Assembly: GCA_017412055.1 (NCBI GenBank)
Contig: JAFQOW010000020.1
Span: forward strand, 1 to 37,180
Direction of reading: 5' to 3'
Length of the DNA stretch: 37,180 nucleotides
Source of the DNA: Lachnospiraceae bacterium
GTDB lineage: Bacteria > Bacillota > Clostridia > Lachnospirales > Lachnospiraceae
Shown here in pieces: positions 7,841 to 17,178 of this stretch. The notes under the pieces were generated by a model that had not been told where the DNA came from, did not search any database, and saw only the letters and a program-made list of their open reading frames with translations. The position numbers and the translations under genes are program-made. Position 1 is the first letter of the stretch. Every line of letters starts with the position of its first letter.

Positions 7841-9583
7841 ATGAATGATTTAAAACCAAAGATATTTTCAGTGATGAAAACGTATAGTAAAGAACAGTTT
7901 ATTAAGGATACTATTTCTGGAATAATAGTAGCGATTATTGCATTACCGCTTTCAATAGCGTTGGCGCTTGCATCAGGTGTTTCACCTATGATGGGTATAT
8001 ATACAGCTATTGTGGCGGGCTTTGTAGCAGCTGCATTTAGTGGAAGTCGTATACAGGTCACTGGGCCTACAGCAGCATTGGCGACACTTGTTGCATCTGT
8101 TGTTATGAAATATGGAATAAATGGATTGGCTGTAACAACCATTTTAGCAGGTATTATTCTTGTGATTATGGGTGTATGTAAGCTTGGAAATCTTATTAAG
8201 TTTATTCCGTATACTATCACAACTGGTTTTACAGCAGGTATTGCAGTGATGATTTTTGTTGGTCAGATTGCCTCTTTTTTTGGAATTAGTACTGCATCAT
8301 ACAAAGGACTTATGATTGAGCCTATAGATAAGGTTAAAGCGTTGATAGAATGTAGAGGTACTTGGAATCCAGTTGCTTTGATGGTTGGTATAGTATCCCT
8401 TATTATTCTTATAATTTGGCCACATATTAGTAAAAAGATACCTAATTCTTTAGTTGCAGTAGTTATTGCAAGTGTAGGAGTTAGAGCTTTAGAGTTAGAT
8501 AGAGGTGCTAACAAGGTAGAAACTATAGGTAGTTTATATGAGATAACGACAAAGTTTCCTAGCTTTTCAGTGCCAGAGTTTGATTTTGCATTAATTAAAA
8601 CTCTTATGCCAGAAGCTTTTACTATGGCTATTTTGGCAGGAATTGTTTCACTTTTATCATGCGTAGTCTCTGATGGTGTGGCAGGTTCAAGACATCGTTC
8701 AAATGCAGAGCTTGTAGCCCAGGGACTTGGAAATTTAGCTGTAGGTTTCTTTGGGGGTATTCCAGGAACAGGAGCTATCGCAAGAACTACAGCAAATATT
8801 AAAAATGGTGGTAGAACACCTGTGGCAGCTATGATTCACGCAGTTGTGCTTGCCATAATGCTTGCTTTCCTAGTACCACTTGCAAAGCTTATTCCAATGC
8901 CTACAATAGCAGCGATGCTATTTATGGTTGCTTACAATATGAGTGGTTTAAGAGAGATTGTTAAGACTTTAAAGAGAGCGCCAAAGAGTGATATTACATT
9001 GCTCATCGTGACATTATTTATCTCTGTTGCATTTGGTCTTATGGAAGCTGTTGGCTTTGGTCTTGTCTTAGCTTCAATTCTTTTTATGAAGAGAATGGCA
9101 GATGTTACAGATATTACATGTTGGACGTACGCTGATGATTATCATAATGTAAATGAAGAAAATGATAATTACGAGGAAGATAGTGATACAGAACACATTT
9201 CCCTTAAGACGGTTCCTAAGCACACACTTGTATTTGAGGTAAATGGACCATTATTCTTTGGTGCTGCAGATAAATTAAATGGTATAGCTTTAAATATCGA
9301 AGAGGATATATTGATTTTAAGAATGCGTAGTGTTCCAGCTATGGATGCCACAGCATTAAGAACACTTGAAAATGTTTTTGAAACATGTAAGAATAACAAT
9401 ACAGTACTTATATTCTCACATGTAAATATGCAACCTTATTCAGTTATGGAAAAGAGTGGTTTTATAGATAAGGTTGGCAAAGATAAGTTCTGCAAGAATA
9501 TTGATGAGGCATTAAATATTGCTACAGAATTGGAAAAGGAATATCACATTAACAGAAAGAAAAATAGAAATAAAAACAAGTAA
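7841..9583 (+). CDS. SulP family inorganic anion transporter with STAS domain
   Basis: An integral membrane permease of 580 residues. The N-terminal 410 or so residues hold the SLC26/SulP membrane domain, with repeated hydrophobic segments and the family motif region VTGPTAALATLVASV near residue 70. A cytoplasmic STAS domain follows at about 450-560 (VFEVNGPLFFGAADKL, then VPAMDATALRTLEN). SulP proteins carry sulfate, bicarbonate or other anions; the substrate cannot be told here. AGGAGG lies about 7 bases before the ATG. It sits between miaB and mutS, which are often neighbours in Clostridia, and has no obvious link to either, so it looks like an insertion into the run that kept the reading direction and tight spacing. 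Confidence 0.9.
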   Translation: MNDLKPKIFSVMKTYSKEQFIKDTISGIIVAIIALPLSIALALASGVSPMMGIYTAIVAGFVAAAFSGSRIQVTGPTAALATLVASVVMKYGINGLAVTTILAGIILVIMGVCKLGNLIKFIPYTITTGFTAGIAVMIFVGQIASFFGISTASYKGLMIEPIDKVKALIECRGTWNPVALMVGIVSLIILIIWPHISKKIPNSLVAVVIASVGVRALELDRGANKVETIGSLYEITTKFPSFSVPEFDFALIKTLMPEAFTMAILAGIVSLLSCVVSDGVAGSRHRSNAELVAQGLGNLAVGFFGGIPGTGAIARTTANIKNGGRTPVAAMIHAVVLAIMLAFLVPLAKLIPMPTIAAMLFMVAYNMSGLREIVKTLKRAPKSDITLLIVTLFISVAFGLMEAVGFGLVLASILFMKRMADVTDITCWTYADDYHNVNEENDNYEEDSDTEHISLKTVPKHTLVFEVNGPLFFGAADKLNGIALNIEEDILILRMRSVPAMDATALRTLENVFETCKNNNTVLIFSHVNMQPYSVMEKSGFIDKVGKDKFCKNIDEALNIATELEKEYHINRKKNRNKNK

Positions 9584-9600
9584 TTTTGGAGGTTTAGACG

Positions 9601-12285
9601 GTGAGATTAGATGAAGTAGACATTAATAAGCTGTCTCCAATGATGAAAATTTATATGGAGACAAAAAAACAATATAAGGATTGCATTTTATTTTACCGTC
9701 TCGGTGATTTCTATGAGATGTTTTTTGATGACGCATTAACGGTGTCTAGAGAGCTTGAAATCACATTAACTGGTAAGGATTGTGGCTTGGAGGAGCGAGC
9801 ACCTATGTGTGGCGTTCCGCATCATGCTGCTGAAATGTATTTAAATAAATTGGTATCTAAAGGATATAAGGTGGCAATTGGTGAGCAGGTGGAGGACCCT
9901 AAGCAGGCTAAAGGTCTTGTAAAACGAGAGGTTGTAAGAGTTGTAACACCTGGTACAAATATGAATGCAACAGCTCTTGATGAGACTAAGAATAACTATC
10001 TTATGTGTATTGTATACATAGAAAATGGCTTTGGAGTGGCTACGGCTGATATTACAACAGGCGATTTCTATGTAACAGAGGTTGATTCTTTAAGAACCTT
10101 GCTTGATGAAATCAATAAGTTTATGCCATCGGAGATTATATGTAATGAACCTTTGTTTGTTAGTGGAATAGACATTGTAGACATTAAGGAAAGACTTGGT
10201 ATTACAGTGTTTCCGCAGGAAGCATGGTATTTTGATGATGACAGATGTAGAAAGCTTATCTCAGACCATTTTAAGGCAATGACTATGGAAGCCTTAGGTA
10301 TGGGAGATTATCCAGTGGGAATAGTAGCTGCTGGAGCTTTGCTACAGTATTTTTATGATACACAAAAAACTACCCTTGCACAGCTTACAAGATTAACACC
10401 ATATTCAACAGGAAAATATATGGTTATAGACACTTCCACAAGAAGAAATCTTGAGCTTGTGGAAACCTTAAGAGAAAAGCAAAAGAGAGGTTCCCTTCTT
10501 TGGGTTCTTGACAAAACTAAGACAGCTATGGGTGCAAGACTTTTAAGAAGCTATATAGAACAGCCACTTATTGTAAAGGATGAGATAATAAAGCGTCAAA
10601 AGGCTATAGCAAACCTTAATTCTTCCTTGATTACAAGAGATGAGCTTAGAGAATATCTTAATCCAATTTATGATTTAGAACGTCTTATCGGTAGAATAGC
10701 GTATAAGTCAGCAAATCCAAGAGATTTAATAGCTTTTAAAAATTCCTTGGTTATGATTCCATATATTAAACAGCTGCTTGATGAATGTTCTGCGCCATTA
10801 CTCATGGAAATAAATGAGGAAATGGATGATTTAAGAGATATTGCCAAGATGATAGATGATGCAATAGTAGAGGAACCACCTATTAATGTTAGGGAAGGTG
10901 GAATCATTAAGGAAGGCTATGCTGAGGAAATCGACAAGCTCAGAGAGGCAAAGACTAAGGGCAAGGAATGGATAGCCGAGCTTGAAGAGTTTGAAAGGGA
11001 AAGAACAGGTGTAAAATCCTTAAAGATAAAGTTTAATAAGGTATTTGGATATTGTATAGAGATAACAAATACATATAGAGATAGCTTTGTAATACCTGAG
11101 GATTATACAAGAAAGCAGACACTTACTAATGCAGAGAGATATATTACTCCAAAGCTAAAGGAATTAGAGGATATGATTCTTGGTGCAGAGGATAAGCTTT
11201 ATATCTTAGAGTATAATTTATTTACAGATTTAAGAGAGCGTATTGCCAGTGATGTTATTAGAATACAAAATACAGCTAAAGCCATAGCCAAAATAGATGT
11301 ATTTACATCGCTAGCATTTGTGGCAGAAAAAAATAATTATGTTTGCCCTAAAATCAATGAAAAGGGTACAGTTGATATAAAGAATGGTCGTCATCCTGTA
11401 GTTGAAAAGATGATTACTAACGATATGTTTGTATCAAATGATACATATCTTGACAATGGCAATAATCGTATATCGATTATCACTGGACCTAATATGGCTG
11501 GTAAATCTACATATATGCGTCAGACAGCGCTTATTGTACTTATGGCTCAAATAGGAAGCTTTGTACCAGCAGATAGTGCAAACATAGGTCTTTGTGACAG
11601 AATATTTACAAGAGTTGGTGCATCAGATGATTTGGCTTCAGGAAAGTCTACATTTATGGTGGAGATGACAGAGGTTGCTAATATCTTAAGAAATGCCACA
11701 TCTGATAGCTTACTTATTCTTGATGAAATAGGTAGAGGTACATCAACTTTTGATGGTCTTAGTATTGCGTGGGCTGTGGTTGAACATATTAGCAATACTA
11801 GAATTCTTGGTGCTAAGACGCTTTTTGCAACACATTACCATGAGCTTACAGAGCTTGAAGGAATGCTTCCTGGTGTAAACAACTATTGTATAGCTGTCAA
11901 AGAGCAGGGAGATGATATTGTATTCTTAAGAAAAATTGTTAAGGGTGGCGCAGATAAGAGCTATGGTATACAGGTTGCTAAGCTTGCCGGTGTGCCAGAT
12001 AGTGTTATTTTAAGAGCTAAAGAGCTTGTGGAAGAACTTATGGATGCAGATATTTCTAGAAAAGCTAAGGAAATAGCTATGTTTGCTGGAAATGTTGTAG
12101 GTAAAAAGAACAAGGTTAAGGTAGATGAGGTTGATTTAGCTCAGATGTCACTTTTTGATACAGTTACAGATGATGATATCGTAGAAGAACTTAAAAATCT
12201 TGATTTAGGTAATCTTACACCTATAGATGCACTTAATACACTTTATAAGCTTCAGGGAAAGCTTAAAAATCGATATAAGGGTTAA
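9601..12285 (+). CDS. mutS: DNA mismatch repair protein MutS
   Basis: Recognises mispaired or looped bases and recruits MutL. The 894 residues are close to the family norm. The mismatch-reading FxE motif is in GDFYEMFFDDA near residue 38. The core and clamp domains follow, then the C-terminal ATPase with Walker A GPNMAGKSTYMRQ (near 629), Walker B LLILDEIGRGTS and the FATHYHEL segment. Translation starts at a GTG supported by TTTGGAGG about 8 bases upstream; there is no ATG earlier in frame. mutL follows after 47 bases. Confidence 0.96.
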   Translation: MRLDEVDINKLSPMMKIYMETKKQYKDCILFYRLGDFYEMFFDDALTVSRELEITLTGKDCGLEERAPMCGVPHHAAEMYLNKLVSKGYKVAIGEQVEDPKQAKGLVKREVVRVVTPGTNMNATALDETKNNYLMCIVYIENGFGVATADITTGDFYVTEVDSLRTLLDEINKFMPSEIICNEPLFVSGIDIVDIKERLGITVFPQEAWYFDDDRCRKLISDHFKAMTMEALGMGDYPVGIVAAGALLQYFYDTQKTTLAQLTRLTPYSTGKYMVIDTSTRRNLELVETLREKQKRGSLLWVLDKTKTAMGARLLRSYIEQPLIVKDEIIKRQKAIANLNSSLITRDELREYLNPIYDLERLIGRIAYKSANPRDLIAFKNSLVMIPYIKQLLDECSAPLLMEINEEMDDLRDIAKMIDDAIVEEPPINVREGGIIKEGYAEEIDKLREAKTKGKEWIAELEEFERERTGVKSLKIKFNKVFGYCIEITNTYRDSFVIPEDYTRKQTLTNAERYITPKLKELEDMILGAEDKLYILEYNLFTDLRERIASDVIRIQNTAKAIAKIDVFTSLAFVAEKNNYVCPKINEKGTVDIKNGRHPVVEKMITNDMFVSNDTYLDNGNNRISIITGPNMAGKSTYMRQTALIVLMAQIGSFVPADSANIGLCDRIFTRVGASDDLASGKSTFMVEMTEVANILRNATSDSLLILDEIGRGTSTFDGLSIAWAVVEHISNTRILGAKTLFATHYHELTELEGMLPGVNNYCIAVKEQGDDIVFLRKIVKGGADKSYGIQVAKLAGVPDSVILRAKELVEELMDADISRKAKEIAMFAGNVVGKKNKVKVDEVDLAQMSLFDTVTDDDIVEELKNLDLGNLTPIDALNTLYKLQGKLKNRYKG

Positions 12286-12332
12286 GACAGTAACAGAAAT
12301 TTTAGATTAAGGTTGATTGGAGGGAGAAACCT

Positions 12333-14399
12333 ATGCCGGATATTCATGTTTTAGATCAAAATACTATAAATCAAATAGCGGCCGGTGAGGTAATTGAACG
12401 TCCGGCATCAGTAGTTAAGGAATTATTGGAAAATGCCATTGATGCAAAGTCTTCTGCTGTGACAGTGGAGATAAAGGAAGGCGGTATCGGCTTTATAAGA
12501 ATCACTGACAACGGCTGTGGAATAAATAAAAATGATGTAAAAGTAGCGTTTCTTCGTCATTCTACAAGCAAAATTATGTCTGCTGAGGATTTGGTTTCTG
12601 TCTCTTCTCTTGGATTTAGAGGTGAGGCATTATCAAGTATTGCGGCAGTAGGGCAGGTTGAGCTTATTACAAAGACCCAGGGCGAGCTTACAGGTGTAAG
12701 ATACGTTATAGAGGGTGGTGAGGAAAAGAGTTTAGAGGAGGTAGGCGTTCCAGATGGAACAACATTTATCGTTAGAAACCTTTTCTTCAATACACCAGCC
12801 AGAAGAAAGTTTTTAAAATCACCAGTTACAGAGGCTGGCTATATTTCCGATATTGTGGAGAGGATAGCATTATCTCATCCGGAGGTGAGCATTAGATTTA
12901 TCGTCAATGGACAAAATAAGCTGCATACATCAGGAAATGGAAAGCTTAAGGATGTAATATATGGTGTATTTGGTAGAGATATAGCTGCAAATCTCCTTGA
13001 AATCAATGCTGAGAATGAATTTATGAAGATCACAGGATATATAGGAAAGCCGATTATATCTAGAGGTAATAGGAATTATGAGAATTATTTTATAAATGGT
13101 AGATATATAAGAAGCAGTCTTATATCAAAGGCTATAGAAGAAGCCTATAAGCCATTTATGATGCAGCATAAGTATCCATTTACAGCACTTCATATTAGTA
13201 TTGATGGAAGTCTTCTTGATGTGAATGTACATCCTACAAAGATGGAACTTAGATTTAGAAATCAGGAACAGATTTATCCTTATATTTTAAAGCTTATAGG
13301 AGATATATTACTGGGCAAGGAGCTTATTCCAGAAAGTGTATGTGACAATGAAAAAACTGAGAAGGCTAAGATTAATAATGAGCTTAAGGAACAGAAGAAA
13401 TTAGTTGCCTATAAGCCACTTGCTGAGCCTTTTGAGATTAATAGACGTAGTGAACAGAGTGAGAAAAAAACTGAAGTTAAGGTTGAAAATAAGCCTATAA
13501 ATAATAGCAAAACTGATGTTTTTACAAGACCAGCGTTTTCAAAGCCTATTATTACAAAGGAATTAACTTCTAAAATAATAGAAAATAAAGTTACAGAGGT
13601 TATTCAGCCAGAGCTTAAAGTGATTGATAAGACAAAAGAAGTCGTTATCAATGAAGATTTAATTAAGGATAATGATGAGTTTGTATCTAAATATAAGAGT
13701 TCATTGAAAAATAACGAGACTAATAATACAGAAGTTGGAACAAATGAAACCAAAACTAATGATACAAAACCAGAGCAACTAACACTTTTTGAAGATAAAC
13801 TACTTTCTAAGGAAGCTAGGGAAAAGCATATATTGGTAGGACAGGTTTTTGATACCTACTGGATAGTTCAGTTTGGTGACAAAATGTTTATTATCGACCA
13901 GCATGCGGCTCATGAGAAGGTTTTATACGAGAGAACATTAGCTAAATATAGAGAAAGAAAGGCTATTTCTCAGAGCATTAATCCGCCGATTATTCTTACA
14001 TTAAGTATGAGCGAAGAAGCTATGCTAAAGAAATATATGGATATATTTACTGACTTTGGCTATGAAATAGAACATTTTGGTGGTAAAGAATACTGTGTAA
14101 GAGCAGTTCCTTATGATTTATATTCCATTTCAAAGGAAGATTTGCTCTTAGAGATACTTGATAATCTCAGTGATGAGACTGGTGGTAAAAATACACCACA
14201 GCTAATCACTGAAAAGATTGCATCAATGTCTTGTAAGGCGGCTGTTAAGGGAAATAATAGGTTATCAGAGGCTGAGGTTAATAAGCTTATAGATGAATTG
14301 TTAACTCTTGAAAATCCATATAATTGTCCTCATGGCAGACCGACAATTATCAGTATGAGTAAATATGAGCTTGAGAAGAAATTTAAAAGAGTATTATAA
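12333..14399 (+). CDS. mutL: DNA mismatch repair protein MutL (endonuclease type)
   Basis: Couples mismatch recognition by MutS to strand incision. The GHKL ATPase domain fills residues 1-330 (NQIAAGEVIERPASVVKELLEN, DNGCGI, GFRGEALSSI). A Lys/Glu/Asn-rich linker spans about 335-480, and the C-terminal dimerisation/endonuclease domain runs from about 485 to 688. The metal-binding motif DQHAAHEKVLYE and the supporting SCKAAVKG and CPHGRPT motifs are all present, so this should be a nicking MutL of the MutH-independent kind. GGAGGGAG precedes the ATG. 688 residues is normal for Clostridia. Confidence 0.96.
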   Translation: MPDIHVLDQNTINQIAAGEVIERPASVVKELLENAIDAKSSAVTVEIKEGGIGFIRITDNGCGINKNDVKVAFLRHSTSKIMSAEDLVSVSSLGFRGEALSSIAAVGQVELITKTQGELTGVRYVIEGGEEKSLEEVGVPDGTTFIVRNLFFNTPARRKFLKSPVTEAGYISDIVERIALSHPEVSIRFIVNGQNKLHTSGNGKLKDVIYGVFGRDIAANLLEINAENEFMKITGYIGKPIISRGNRNYENYFINGRYIRSSLISKAIEEAYKPFMMQHKYPFTALHISIDGSLLDVNVHPTKMELRFRNQEQIYPYILKLIGDILLGKELIPESVCDNEKTEKAKINNELKEQKKLVAYKPLAEPFEINRRSEQSEKKTEVKVENKPINNSKTDVFTRPAFSKPIITKELTSKIIENKVTEVIQPELKVIDKTKEVVINEDLIKDNDEFVSKYKSSLKNNETNNTEVGTNETKTNDTKPEQLTLFEDKLLSKEAREKHILVGQVFDTYWIVQFGDKMFIIDQHAAHEKVLYERTLAKYRERKAISQSINPPIILTLSMSEEAMLKKYMDIFTDFGYEIEHFGGKEYCVRAVPYDLYSISKEDLLLEILDNLSDETGGKNTPQLITEKIASMSCKAAVKGNNRLSEAEVNKLIDELLTLENPYNCPHGRPTIISMSKYELEKKFKRVL

Positions 14400-14419
14400 G
14401 GATTATTAGTGGAGAAATT

Positions 14420-15373
14420 ATGAGTGGAAATGTAAAGAAACCGTTGGTGATTCTTACTGGTCCAACAGCAGTGGGAAAGACCGAAATTTCAATAAAGCTT
14501 GCAAAGGCAATAAATGGTGAAATAATTAGTGCTGATTCTATTCAGGTATATAAACATTTTGATATAGGTTCAGCTAAGGTTACAAAAGAAGAGATGGATG
14601 GTGTGAAGCATTACTTAATAGATGTTTTGGAGCCGGATGAAGAATTTAATATTTACGTATTTAAAAAGCTTGCTAAGGAAGCTATGGAAGAAATTTATGC
14701 AAAGGGTAAGATTCCTATTATCGCAGGCGGTACAGGTTTTTATATTCAGGCACTTCTATATGATATTGAATTCGCTGAGGAAGAAGGCGATAAGACATAT
14801 AGACATATGCTTGAAGAAAAGGCTAAAAAAGAGGGTGTTACATCTATTCACAATATGCTTAAAGAGATAGACCCAGAGGCTGCAAAGGAAATTCATGAGA
14901 ATAACCTTAAGCGCGTAATAAGAGCATTGGAATATTACAATGAGACGGGTATGCGTATCTCAGAGCATAATAAAGAACAAAGACAAAAGGAATCGCCATA
15001 TAATTTTAAATATTATGTATTAAATATGGATAGAGAAAAGCTTTATAACCGCATTAATTTGCGAGTGGATATAATGGTTGAGAATGGCCTTATAGCCGAG
15101 GTTACAAAGCTTAAGGAAATGGGCTATGGGAAAGAGCTTAACTCTATGCAGGGAATTGGATATAAGGAGATAAGAGATTATGTGGATGGTGTTTATGATT
15201 TGGATACAGCTATAGAAACAATGAAGAAAAACACACGTAATTTCGCAAAAAGACAGATTACATGGTTTAAAAGAGAAAAAGAAGTTATATGGTTAAATCA
15301 CGAAGAATTCCATAATGATAAGGATAAAATTTTAGATTATATTCTTGATGATTTACATAAAACAATTATGTAA
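14420..15373 (+). CDS. miaA: tRNA dimethylallyltransferase
   Basis: Transfers a dimethylallyl group to A37 of tRNAs reading UNN codons, making the substrate for MiaB (6335). The P-loop GPTAVGKTE is at about residues 13-21, followed by DSIQVYKHFDIGSAK, the catalytic aspartate region, and IIAGGTGFYIQALLY. A tRNA-contacting C-terminal part contains SMQGIGYKE and RNFAKRQITWFKRE. The 317 residues match the family. It follows mutL by 20 bases. In many Clostridia hfq comes next; here only 45 bases separate miaA from the following PLP enzyme, and no hfq is present. Confidence 0.96.
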   Translation: MSGNVKKPLVILTGPTAVGKTEISIKLAKAINGEIISADSIQVYKHFDIGSAKVTKEEMDGVKHYLIDVLEPDEEFNIYVFKKLAKEAMEEIYAKGKIPIIAGGTGFYIQALLYDIEFAEEEGDKTYRHMLEEKAKKEGVTSIHNMLKEIDPEAAKEIHENNLKRVIRALEYYNETGMRISEHNKEQRQKESPYNFKYYVLNMDREKLYNRINLRVDIMVENGLIAEVTKLKEMGYGKELNSMQGIGYKEIRDYVDGVYDLDTAIETMKKNTRNFAKRQITWFKREKEVIWLNHEEFHNDKDKILDYILDDLHKTIM

Positions 15374-15418
15374 ACAATATATAAAACACTGATAATGATT
15401 TTGAAAGAGGATATTAAA

Positions 15419-16720
15419 ATGAGACAAGTTGAAACGTCACAGATGATGAATATGTATGAAAAAATGGGTATTTCGAAAGAAGTTCTGGAATTTTCAAATA
15501 AAATTTTAGCTGACCTTAAAGAAAGATTTGATAGAATTGATGATGTGTCTGAATATAATCAGATGAAGGTGCTTCATGCTATGCAAAAGAATCAGGTAAG
15601 CGAAATGCATCTTGAAACCTCATCTGGCTATGGTTATACAGATTTGGGTAGAGATACTCTTGAGGCTGTTTATGCAGATGTGTTCCATACAGAGGATGCT
15701 TTAGTCAGAACACAGATTGCCTGTGGTACTCACGCATTAAATATTGCATTATCGGGAAATTTAAGACCGGGTGATGAATTGCTCTCTGTTTCTGGAAAGC
15801 CATATGATACATTGGAGGAAGTAATAGGAATTCGACCATCTAGAGGTTCTCTTGCTGAATATGGTGTAACATATAATCAGGTGGATTTACTTGAAGATGG
15901 TTCTTTTGATTATGAAGGAATAAAGAATGCTATCAATGATAAGACAAAGGTTATAGCTATTCAGCGTTCAAAGGGATATCTTACAAGACCTACACTTAGC
16001 GTACAGGCTATAGGAAATGTAATTAAATATATTAAATCTATAAATAAAGATATAAAGGTAATGGTGGATAACTGTTATGGTGAATTTGTAGATACTGTAG
16101 AACCATCTGATTTTGGTGCAGATATGATAGTTGGTTCTCTTATTAAAAATCCAGGTGGTGGCTTGGCACCTATTGGTGGATATATTGCTGGTACTAAGGA
16201 ATGTGTGGAGAATGCAGCTTTTAGGCTTACAACTCCTGGTCTTGGAAAAGAAGTAGGTGCATCCTTGGGAGTTAATAAGAGCTTTTATCAGGGCTTATTT
16301 ATGGCGCCAACAGTTACTGCAGGTGCATTAAAGGGTGCGATATTTGCAGCTAATGTATATGAAAAGCTGGGATATAAGGTGGTTCCAAACAGCACAGAGG
16401 AGAGACATGATATAATTCAGGCGGTTACCTTTGGTACACCTGAGGGTGTGATAGAATTCTGCAAGGGTATTCAGGCTGCTGCACCAGTTGACAGTCATGT
16501 AGAGCCAGAACCATGGGCTATGCCAGGGTATGATGCACCTGTAATTATGGCTGCTGGAGCATTTGTATCAGGTTCATCTATAGAGCTTAGCGCAGATGGA
16601 CCTATAAAGCCACCTTACAATGTATATTTCCAGGGGGGACTTACATGGTATCATGCAAAGGTTGGTATAATGATGTCACTTCAGAAATTAATGGATGCAG
16701 GTATAGTAAATTTGAATTAA
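15419..16720 (+). CDS. ynbB: YnbB-type PLP-dependent enzyme (methionine gamma-lyase family / aluminium resistance protein)
   Basis: A fold-type-I PLP enzyme of 433 residues from the COG4100 family, annotated as a cystathionine beta-lyase or methionine gamma-lyase relative; its real reaction is unsettled. SGYGYTDLGRDTLE near residue 63, the VDNCYGEF aspartate near 217, and the PLP lysine in GSLIKNPGGG near 240 are all visible. The ATG at 15419 is chosen because GAAAGAGG lies 8 bases upstream; the in-frame ATG at 15395 has none. It closes the long gene run; no clear intrinsic terminator follows before the promoter at 16806. Confidence 0.88.
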   Translation: MRQVETSQMMNMYEKMGISKEVLEFSNKILADLKERFDRIDDVSEYNQMKVLHAMQKNQVSEMHLETSSGYGYTDLGRDTLEAVYADVFHTEDALVRTQIACGTHALNIALSGNLRPGDELLSVSGKPYDTLEEVIGIRPSRGSLAEYGVTYNQVDLLEDGSFDYEGIKNAINDKTKVIAIQRSKGYLTRPTLSVQAIGNVIKYIKSINKDIKVMVDNCYGEFVDTVEPSDFGADMIVGSLIKNPGGGLAPIGGYIAGTKECVENAAFRLTTPGLGKEVGASLGVNKSFYQGLFMAPTVTAGALKGAIFAANVYEKLGYKVVPNSTEERHDIIQAVTFGTPEGVIEFCKGIQAAAPVDSHVEPEPWAMPGYDAPVIMAAGAFVSGSSIELSADGPIKPPYNVYFQGGLTWYHAKVGIMMSLQKLMDAGIVNLN

Positions 16721-16805
16721 ATAATATAGTATTTTTGATGGGAATGGTCATTATATTTATGAAAAATAGTGTAAATAAATTTATTTTATATGTTTGTAAA
16801 AAAAA

Positions 16806-16834
16806 TTGACAAATTAAGATAGATAGTGTATTCT
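16806..16834 (+). promoter_or_regulatory. Promoter driving the riboswitch cassette
   Basis: A perfect TTGACA (16806-16811), a 17-base spacer and TATTCT (16829-16834). Transcription would start near 16841, about 30 bases before the conserved core of the riboswitch, so the aptamer lies at the 5' end of its own transcript. The 85 bases between ynbB and this promoter are AT-rich and hold nothing else that I can identify. Confidence 0.7.
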
Positions 16835-16865
16835 AATGGAGAATTGTATAAATATTTAGGTTGTG

Positions 16866-16955
16866 TAATAATTAATAGGCAAACTTATAGAAATGTAAGG
16901 ACGCAAAGCTAGAAGTCTACGGTAAATAATACTATGACGGTTCGGTTGCAATGAA
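16866..16955 (+). promoter_or_regulatory. Cyclic-di-GMP-I (GEMM-I) riboswitch aptamer
   Basis: The conserved blocks occur in order: AGGCAAAC (GNRA-type loop side, 16877-16884), GGACGCAAAGCT (16899-16910), then CGGTAAATAATACTATGACGG and GGTTGC (to about 16949). This matches the GEMM-I pattern GGCAAACC...GGACGCAAAGCC...CUAAA...AUGG..GCC.GGUUACC. The base two positions before CAAA is G, as expected for c-di-GMP rather than cGAMP binders, by my alignment. The outer stem is weak and its ends are approximate. The 3' strand of the ligand pocket is shared with the following terminator. Confidence 0.88.
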
Positions 16956-16979
16956 GGAAAATTCGTTGCAACTTTTTTA
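16945..16979 (+). terminator. Intrinsic terminator forming the riboswitch expression platform
   Basis: An 11-bp stem (16945-16955 with 16962-16972, one U.G pair) closes a GGAAAA loop and is followed by six T. Its left arm includes the GGTTGC segment that the aptamer needs, so aptamer and terminator cannot form together. The simplest reading is that bound c-di-GMP holds this segment and allows read-through, an ON switch. The direction is inferred, not shown. Confidence 0.8.
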
Positions 16980-17024
16980 TTGAAAATAACCATTACGTAT
17001 TTAACAATTCACTATAAAAAGAGT

Positions 17025-17121
17025 GGACTCTGATTTTGTTTGCATCAACCATCAGAGTCCGAGTTTAAGGCACTTATGAAGTAAAAGTACCTAGGTAAAG
17101 CATATCACTTTTACTTCATAA
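17025..17121 (+). repeat. Two tandem perfect hairpins in the leader of the secreted-protein gene
   Basis: The first stem is 10 bp perfect (17025-17034 with 17051-17060, 16-base loop). The second is 15 bp perfect (17074-17088 with 17107-17121, 18-base loop containing the palindrome ACCTAGGT). Neither is followed by a T tract, so they are not ordinary terminators. They lie between the riboswitch terminator and the ribosome-binding site at about 17165. They may stabilise the mRNA or bind a protein; they could also be repeats of mobile origin. Confidence 0.6.
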
Positions 17122-17178
17122 ATGCAAGATATATTATCTGAAATTAGTGTTATATTAAGAAGTGAAAGGAGATTGTTT

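Noticed and set aside
7819-8220. A 133-codon minus-strand frame opposite the SulP gene
   Set aside because: Shadow of the coding strand: the real gene has motifs, a ribosome-binding site and tight spacing; the antisense frame has none.
16772-16790. A 14-base AT palindrome after ynbB considered as a terminator
   Set aside because: No G+C in the stem and no T tract in the right place; not a credible terminator.
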